64,000 bases of DNA, taken from the NCBI GenBank assembly GCA_963402885.1, contig OY727099.1, forward strand, positions 22,525,001 to 22,589,000, given 5' to 3'. Position numbers and translations under genes: made by a program. Origin of the DNA: Antedon bifida (Eukaryota; Echinodermata; Crinoidea; Comatulida; Antedonidae). The notes beneath the pieces are model-generated. The model saw nothing but the letters and a program-made list of their open reading frames with translations, ran no database searches and was not told the DNA's origin. This document shows, piece after piece, positions 56,571 through 64,000 of this stretch; the stretch's first letter is position 1, and each line of letters opens with the position of its first letter.

Positions 56571-57028
56571 AATAAAATATTTTTAGATGCTGAAGATTAC
56601 ATACGAATGCGATACATACAAATTTCATAAGCAAAACTAGAAATAGAGATTGCGCAATTGGATTGAGAGGAAACCAAATTGTGACGCACTTTTTGCACTT
56701 AAACATATATACAATTGTGTATGAGGATAATGAATGTCGCTGCCCAAACATTATATTTCCTCAGGAATCCTCATCCAATCCATCTCAGAACCAATTGCCA
56801 TTACGATTATCCGGAACCAGTAGCATCATCAACCCTTGCTTTCTTTTCTTTTTTATACATTTCATATTCCGTTGAGATTTCTCTGTCATTTCTTACTGGA
56901 CACGAATGTCTTGAGGTAACACACTGCAATTACAATAAACACAATGCTGTTAAATACAATGAAATGGCAATAACATATCAGCCTGTCAGTGACTTCAGAG
57001 GCAGTGCAATCTTAAGATTGTCTGGTTG

Positions 57029-57164
57029 TAATGCCCTGTCTACACTATCAAACTTTATGAGACAAAAAAATGTGATGTGCCCATATATGGACATGAACAC
57101 GACATATCAAAACCATATTTTGACCTTTTTTGTCAACTTAGTTTGATAGTGTAGACAGAGCTTT
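57029..57164. mobile_element. MITE of the GCTCTGTCTACACTATC family, copy B
   Basis: Left ATGCCCTGTCTACACTATC and right GATAGTGTAGACAGAGCTTT. Orthologous to 29969-30113. Confidence 0.7.
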
Positions 57165-57173
57165 TACGCCAAA

Positions 57174-57225
57174 CTCTTTACTATTTTTTTAGTTGAATCT
57201 GATTTACTATTTTTTTAGTTGAATT
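57174..57225. repeat. 26-bp tandem repeat, ~2 copies, 3' of LRR gene B
   Basis: Same unit as 30120-30305 but not expanded. Confidence 0.8.
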
Positions 57226-57458
57226 GAGTGTAAAATCACACATACTCCTAAGACATTGGGAAATAAATAATAATTTTAAAAAGCAGATTTTTATGTGGAA
57301 AAATTATTCTGTAAGCGGAGGCAGACATTCCCAGATTGCTCTCTAGTTTAATTATGTGTTTTCTTGCCCATTTTCATTTTGGTGAGCTACTTGACACTGT
57401 TTCATTTTGTTTTCGTGTGGATTTTGTTGTTTTGTTTTATTAGCCTACGTCTTTGTTT

Positions 57459-57582
57459 TTATTCAACGAAATAAATGAAATGAATGAAAATCAATACATC
57501 TCTTGTTTGTACATCTTTACATGGAGGTTGACAGGAAATAATGACTCCAACGAGACAACACAGTCTTGCACAATCTGATCGC
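57459..57582 (-). CDS. LRR gene B terminal Cys-rich exon
   Basis: Acceptor CTCTCATAG. 41 codons including TAA. It has the same five-cysteine pattern as gene A. The tail is nine residues shorter because the stop is reached within the AATAAA. Confidence 0.75.
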
Positions 57583-60500
57583 CTATGAGAGCAAAAGTAA
57601 ACACACAGCAAATGAATGTGAATGATTTTTAGTTTCATTTTAACAGTTTTAACAATTGAAGGAAATTTACTTAATTGTTTTGCGTACTTGTTGCTCTTTG
57701 ATCGTAAAGATGATGAGTACAGGTTTAGAATATTCAAAGATTTCGAAGGTACATTTACCGTATTTATTGATCAAGAGGGTTTTTTTTGGAAGGGGGGGGG
57801 AGGGGGGGGGGCGGTAATTTGAGGAAGGCGTTTATTCGAAATGATGTTCTATGGGGAGCATATATTCGAGGGAGGTGTTTATTCAAAGCGGAGCGTTTAT
57901 TCGAATAAATATGGTAATTGATACTTTCTGATAAATTCTATTCAGAATATCACCATATTATGTGTATTCTCATAATATAATTACACAATACAAGAATAAG
58001 AACTTACTATGAACTGTAACATTTAATTGGAATTACCATATTAATGTTAACATTTATTTTATATTGAACATAATCTAACATTCAAATTAATAATGTAGAT
58101 TATTTGACAAGATTACTGATAACAGCTTCCTAAAATTAAAAACCGAAAATTAAATTAAAAAAATTGAAACTGGTTAAACAACAGCGGCAACATTTTTTTT
58201 TAAACGGTTTAGCAGCTGAAAGTTTTTAAAGCAAGTTACCTCCGAGGCTCCGATGTGATGTAAGTCAGAACTTAGACATAAAGTTTACCGAAACATTAAC
58301 ATTAATGATAAATTAGTGTATAGAACGGCCATGAATAATACACATTAATGTAATTAAAGGACCAATCAAAACTTAAACCATGAGATATACTTAATTGACC
58401 TGAGTGAAGTTGTACGAATTAAATTCTTAAATATTGATTTTCCTTGGAAAAATAATAACAGTAACATTGTGTATTCACACCTGTCATATACTTACAATTT
58501 TCTTAAGTTAGTCAATTCTTTAAAAGTTTTAACTTCGTAATACAGCAATCTGTTCCCATCTAACCATCTAAATGATAATATTCAACGATTGATTAACCAT
58601 AGTAAATTTTGAAAATAGTAACGTTTTAAAATAAAGGTTATGTACTATTCCTTGAGTATAGGTTGTATAGGATGTAAATAACCAGAGGCTCCTATGCAAT
58701 AATGGGCGATGTCAGAAGGATTCAAGTTGCATTTACATTTACACTGAATCTTACAGCAAATAACTAACGTTGTATCCTATATTGACATGTTTAACCTGTA
58801 GGATAAATTATTTTCCAAATAGCTACTTCATGGTATGTTGAAATATAATAAAATCATATATTGTGAACTTACAAAGTTGAAAGTGATGAAGCAAAAGAAG
58901 AAAATGCATCTGGTTCTATGGTAGTTATAGCGTTGTTATATAAATACCTGTTAAGATAACCAATATTTTTTATTATTACTACTGGTTTTTTAAAGCAATA
59001 TTTGGTTTCTCTATGCATATCGTACAGTACGTATGTTATAGTGATTTCTTGAACTCCAAAACTTGTCTTAGCCTGTCAAAATTATGATTTGCATAACACT
59101 GAAAATCCAAAATAGCGTGAACATTCAGATGATTTGGAATCCATAATAACACTAAGTGGTTTTAAATATATACTGTATGTTTTTATTATTACTACTGTTT
59201 TTTATAGCAATATTTGTTTTCTCTAGTGCATATCTTACAGTGTGTATGTTATAGTACCACACTATCAAGTGATAATAGCATAATACTAATTCTTTCATGT
59301 AAATTTCTTTTCCTAAATGTTTTTAATAATATGATAATTAACTCTTTAAATAAAGACAATATTACAATGAATGTCTTTTAAATGGTTTAAATAAACTGAA
59401 TGTATTGAATAAAATGCATAATATTCATTGTTATGATTTCATTTCATTATTTCTTTTTAGAAATGAGGAAAATACTTACAGGTATTATTGATTTCTAATT
59501 ATTATTTATCATCTTAATGCATTTTATAACATATTGATTAAATCTCTTTATTTAATGACCAATTAACAATTAATAATATTTTAAAATTTAAAACATATAA
59601 TTCATTGAATGTGGTTAAATATTTCACTATGCTAAGTGTTTTTTTGTCTTGAGTTTTGCCTCACTTTTATTTTCATATACATTTCTCTTCACATTGTTAT
59701 TTTGTACTCTCTTTCTCTCTTTACATATTTAATTATTAACATACATATTGTTCCTATTAATATTGTTTTTCTTTTTCAATTCATTTTAAGCTTTAAATGT
59801 TTTTTTGAAATACATACTGTATATATTGATTATAATTATTATGAAGTGATACAATTCATTTAAATATTCATTATTTATTGTTAAAACAAATTAAACATAA
59901 AAAATTAAATACCATGAGTTGTTAATATCTTTAAAAAAAAATGAATTGATAATATTAAAATTAAATATTAACACTAAGTGGTTATAAATATATAATGTAT
60001 GTATTGATCACATTACAAAATGATACAATGCATAATATTCATTGTTATGAATTATATTATTATTCATTAAGAGATGATTAAATGCATATCATATATTATT
60101 ATAAATTAATGTAGTATTTCTGTTTAAAACAAATTAAACAAAGAAAGTATTATTAGCAAATTACTTACAGTCTTGTCAATGCTTTCAATCTATCAAATAC
60201 ATTGGCTGGCAATGTACTTATTTGGTTCCTGCTCAAATCCCTTCAAAGTAAAAACAAAGTACAGTAACAATTACAATATTCAAGCAGTTTGATATGTCAA
60301 CTTTTATTTTTCTTATACATTTTGAATTATTTTTTATAGTCTTTCAGTCAATGATAGGGACATTATCTACATAGTAAATGCTGATGAGTATTCTTTAATT
60401 AGGCATACATAAACATTTTCTGTAAATCCCTGTTATAAGATAACCAATATTTATTTTCCTATTAATATTGATTTTTTAAAGCAATATTTGTTTTCTCTAG

Positions 60501-63187
60501 TGCATATCATACAGTGTGTATGTTATAGTATCACACTATCAAGTGATAATAGCATAATACAAATACTTTCATGTAAATTTCCTTTCCTAAAAGGTTTTTA
60601 ATAATATGATAATTAATCTCTTTAAATAAAGACAATAATAATAACAATAAATGTCTTTTAAATGGTTTAAAAAAACTGAATGTATTGATTACAATGCATA
60701 ATATTCATTGTTATGATTTCATTTCATTATTTCTTTTTAGAAATGAGGAAAATACTTACCGGTATTATTAATTTCTAATTATTATTTATCATCTTAATGC
60801 ATTTAATAACATAATGATTAAATGTCTTTATTTAATGACTAATTAATAATATGTTTAAATTTAAACGAATAATTTATTCAGTACGTTGAATTAAATATTT
60901 CACTTTTATTTCCATATACAATTCTCTTCACATTGTTATTTTGTACTCTATTTCTTTCTTTACACATTAATTATTAACATACATATTGTTCCTATTAATA
61001 TTGTTTTTCTTTTAAAATTAATTTTAAGCTTTAAGTGTTTTTTTAAGTACATATTGTATGAATTTAAATATTCATTATTTATTGTTAAAACAAATTTTTA
61101 AAAAAATGAATTGATAATATTTAAATTAAATATTAACACTAAGTGGTTATAAATATATACTGTATGTATTGATCACATTACAAAATGATACAATGCATAA
61201 TATTCATTGTTATGAATTATATTATTATTCATTAAGAGATGATTAAATGCATATCATACATTATTATAAATTAATGTATTTCTTTTTAAACAAATTAAAC
61301 AAAGAAAGTAATATTAGCAAAATACTTACAGGCGTGTCAATGCTGTCAATTTATCAAATACATTGGCTGGCAATGAACTTATTTGGTTCCAGCTCAAACT
61401 CCTTCAAAGTAAAATCAATGTACAGTAACAATTACAATTTTCAAGCTGTTTGATGTGTCAACTTTTATTTTTCTTATACATTTTGAAATATTTTTTATAG
61501 TTTTTCAGTCAATGATAGGGACATTATCTACATAGTAAATGCTAATGAGTATTCTTTAATCAGCCAAAAATAAACATTTTCTGTAAATCCCTGTTATAAG
61601 ATAACCAATATTTTATTATTACTATTAAAAGCAATATTTGTTTTCTCTAGTGCATATCGTACAGTGTGTATGTTATATAGTATCACACTATCAACTGATA
61701 ATAGCATAATACTAATATTTTCATATAAATTTTCTTTCCTAAATGTTTTTAATAATATGATAATTAATCTCTTTAAATAAATAAAATATTACAATGAATA
61801 TCTTTTGAACGGTTTAAAAAACTGAATGTATTGATTAAAATGCATAATATTCATTGTTATGAATTTCATTTCATTATTTCTTTTTAGAAATAAGGAAAAT
61901 ACTTATAGGTATTATTGATTTCTAATTATTATTTATCATCTTAATGCATTTAATAACATAATGATTAAATCTTTTTATTTAATGGCCAATTAACAATTAA
62001 TAACAAATAATTTATTGATTGTAGTTAAATATTTCACTATGCTAAGTGTTTTTTTGTCTTGAGTTTTGTCCCACTTTTATTTCCATATACATTTCTCTTC
62101 ATATTATTATTTTGTACTCTTTTTCCTCTCTTTACACATTTAATTATTAACATACATATTGTTCTTATAAATATTGTTTTTCTTTTTAAATTCATTTTAA
62201 GCTTTAAGTGGTTTTTTAAATACATACTGTATATATTGATTATATTATGAAGTGATACAATGCATTTAAATATTCATTATTTATTGTTAAAACAAATTAA
62301 ACAAAAAAAATTAAATATACCATGAGTTGTTAATATCTTAATATCTTAAAAAATGAATTTATAATATTTAAATTAATATTAACACTAAGTGGTTATAAAT
62401 ATATACTGTATGTATTGATCATATTTCAAAATGATACAATGCATAATATTCATTTTTATGAATTATATTATTATTATTAAGAGATGATTAAATGCATATC
62501 ATACATTATTATAAATTAATGTATTATTTCTTTTTAAGACAAATTAAACAAAGAAAGTATTATTAGCAAAATACTTACAGTGTTCTCAATGCTGTCAATC
62601 TATCAAATACATTGGCTGGCAATGTACTTATTTTGTTACTTTTCAAATCCCTTCAAAGTAAAAACAATGTACAGTAACAATTACAATATTCAAGATGTTT
62701 GATATTTAAATGCTGATTTAAAGTCTCTTAAATTAAATGACCAATTGTAAAACTATATCTTTACCGATTCATCCTGAAAGTGCTTAAAAAATGAATAATT
62801 TATTATTTATTTAGAAGAAAGTTAAACATTATTTAGACTTGTAGGTATAGTGATATGTTGGGGTACAGAAACTGACCCCACGAAATGAAATTATTTCTGA
62901 TATTTTAATCAATGTTGCCACTAATAATTATATTCTGTATATAAATCATGATTTCATATTTTTAAATATATTTTTTAAATTCCAAGTTATAAATAAACTT
63001 ACAGAAATGAAATGTTTGCCTCCCCAATAACCCTATACTTACAATTCTGTTATTGGAACATGATCATTATACTCGTTGATAGTTGAGATGTTATTAATAC
63101 TCCATGGACTACATTTCACTCTGTGACCGTCAATAGACCTATATAAAGGCGTACCACATTTGCAATCGGCTGGACATTCTGTTTCTG
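57459..63187 (-). CDS. LRR gene B: paralogue of gene A with three variable LRR exons, 5' end outside window
   Basis: Exons in transcript order: 63187-63043 (LRRNT), 62650-62579, 61401-61330, 60240-60169 (variable LRRs DLKSNK, SLSWNQ, DLSRNQ), 58947-58873 (75-nt LRR), 58567-58496 (divergent LRR) and 57582-57459 (terminal, TAA). The phases are identical to gene A. The LRRNT reads ETECPADCKCGTPLYRSIDG and is three residues longer at the start than in A. The terminal exon encodes RSDCARLCCLVGVIISCQPP, then C and a shorter tail TRDVLIFIHFIYFVE whose stop overlaps AATAAA. The signal exon is expected beyond 64000, across an expanded 49-bp minisatellite. No lesion is seen in the exons present. Confidence 0.85.
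57756..57916. mobile_element. short MITE with TACCGTATTTATT terminal inverted repeats, copy B
   Basis: Starts TACCGTATTTATTGATC and ends CGAATAAATATGGTA. It carries two long G runs (57789-57812) not present in copy A. Confidence 0.65.
58496..58567 (-). CDS. LRR gene B divergent last LRR exon
   Basis: Encodes WLDGNRLLYYEVKTFKELTN then LRKL in 72 nt. Counterpart of 31534-31605 with several amino-acid changes clustered at the 3' end. Confidence 0.8.
58873..58947 (-). CDS. LRR gene B 75-nt LRR exon
   Basis: Encodes YLYNNAITTIEPDAF then SSFASSLSTL. The acceptor is CTTAACAG. Counterpart of 32081-32155. Confidence 0.85.
60169..62650 (-). CDS. LRR gene B: three variable single-LRR exons
   Basis: 62650-62579, 61401-61330 and 60240-60169, each 72 nt and phase 2, with the same acceptor and donor sequences as in gene A. 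The strand residues (DLKSNK, SLSWNQ, DLSRNQ) vary, while ISTLPANVFDRLTALT is nearly fixed. Exceptions are S for T and K for R in 61330, K for T in 60169 and R for T in 62579. The exon spacing is ~1.2 kb. Confidence 0.9.
63043..63187 (-). CDS. LRR gene B LRRNT exon
   Basis: 145 nt, acceptor TTTACAG, donor GTAAGT. It encodes ECPADCKCG...HRVKCSPWSINN and ends in the same HVPITE-L phase as gene A. Versus A it lacks one Pro and has extra ET at the start. The second half is much more conserved than the cysteine-flanked first half. Confidence 0.85.
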
Positions 63188-63402
63188 CTGTAAAGACAGA
63201 GATAGCATATAAGCTAATAATAATTTTTCCGAAATAAAAGATGAATGATAATGAATGAATATATATCTCTTGTTGTAAAGAATAATCACATAAAGCTAGA
63301 CATTGTGCAAAACTGCGAGAGAGGGGAAACCTTTGTTTTCAAATTACAATGATTCAATATCTAGTCAGACATCAGTGACAGCCCAAGTAGACCCTACCTA
63401 GC

Positions 63403-64000
63403 TAGAATAAATGGAAGCTACAGTCAGACATGTCTACCTAGCTGTTACAGCACTAATAAATGCAATCTACAGTCAGACACGTCTACCTAGCTGTGACAGC
63501 ACTAATAAATGCAATCTACAGTCAGACATGTCTACCTAGCTGTTACAGCACAGTAATAAATGCAATCTACAGTCAGACATGTCTACCTAGCTGTGACAGC
63601 ACTAATAATAAATGCAATCTACAGTCAGACATGTCTACCTAGCTGTGACAGCACTAATAAATGGAATCTACAGTCAGACATGTCTACCTAGCTGTGACAG
63701 CACTAATAAATGGAATCTACAGTCAGACATGTCTACCTAGCTGTGACCGCACTAATAAATGCAATCTATAGTCAGACATGTCTACCTAGCTGTGACAGCA
63801 CTAATAAATGCAATCTACAGTCAGACACGTCTACCTAGCTGTGACAGCACTAATAAATGCAATCTACAGTCAGACATGTCTACCTAGCTGTGACAGCACT
63901 AATAAATGCAATCTACAGTCAGACATGTCTACCTAGCTGTGACAGCACTAATAAATGCAATCTACAGTCAGACATGTCTCCTAGCTGTGACAGCACTAAT
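63403..64000. repeat. 49-bp minisatellite, ~12 copies, running off the window (gene B intron 1)
   Basis: The unit is CAGACATGTCTACCTAGCTG plus TGACAGCACTAATAAATGCAATCTACAGT, with an exact 49-bp period (63841, 63890 and so on). It lies between the LRRNT exon and the expected signal exon of gene B. Confidence 0.95.

Larger units (their letters stand above)
54435..57458. repeat. segmental duplication, copy B: 3' flank of LRR gene B
   Basis: Counterpart of 27510-30519. It differs by a 177-bp MITE insertion (54704-54880), a shorter 26-bp repeat array and small indels. Confidence 0.85.

Noticed and set aside
63403..64000. CRISPR-like regular array
   Set aside because: Units are contiguous 49-bp copies without unique spacers, in a eukaryotic intron: a minisatellite.

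Overview
This is an animal nuclear genome window: spliced genes with GT-AG introns, AT-rich sequence, MITEs, SINEs, an LTR retrotransposon, a Penelope-like fragment and many minisatellites. The sequence style suggests a marine invertebrate, perhaps a deuterostome such as an echinoderm. That taxonomic guess is inference, because no gene here fixes the clade.

Region 1 (150-21040, + strand) is most of one housekeeping gene, POLR3B, the second-largest subunit of RNA polymerase III. I could place 25 consecutive coding exons whose phases agree. They sum to 3336 nt (1111 codons plus stop), and only the first ~25 codons lie upstream of the window. Its introns are packed with minisatellites, MITEs, SINEs and a Penelope GIY-YIG fragment.

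Region 2 (21.7-27 kb) is a structurally complete Ty3/gypsy-type LTR retrotransposon on the minus strand. It has 820-bp LTRs, a CTCTA target duplication, a tRNA-Pro-type primer site and a polypurine tract. Its coding region is deleted for the catalytic part of reverse transcriptase and for all of integrase. It interrupts an older minus-strand reading frame that continues on both sides.

Region 3 (27.5-64 kb, minus strand) holds two tandem paralogues of an unusual leucine-rich-repeat (LRR) gene. Gene A (50825 to 30520) appears complete: a signal-peptide exon, an LRRNT exon, eight exons of 69-72 nt each encoding one LRR, a 75-nt LRR exon, a divergent 72-nt LRR exon and a short cysteine-rich terminal exon. 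This predicts 380 residues. Gene B (63187 to 57459) has the same plan with only three variable LRR exons, and its signal exon lies beyond the window edge. All LRR exons are phase-2 symmetric and sit in ~1.2-kb tandem intron-exon units, so repeats can be gained or lost without breaking the frame. The LRRs are almost identical except at positions predicted on the concave binding face. The layout recalls lamprey VLRs and other variable LRR immune receptors, but it is built from genomic single-repeat exons. It is the main discovery candidate here. The units also carry TTAA-type and TAA-type MITEs, a 3.7-kb inverted-terminal-repeat element and paralogue-specific repeat expansions.
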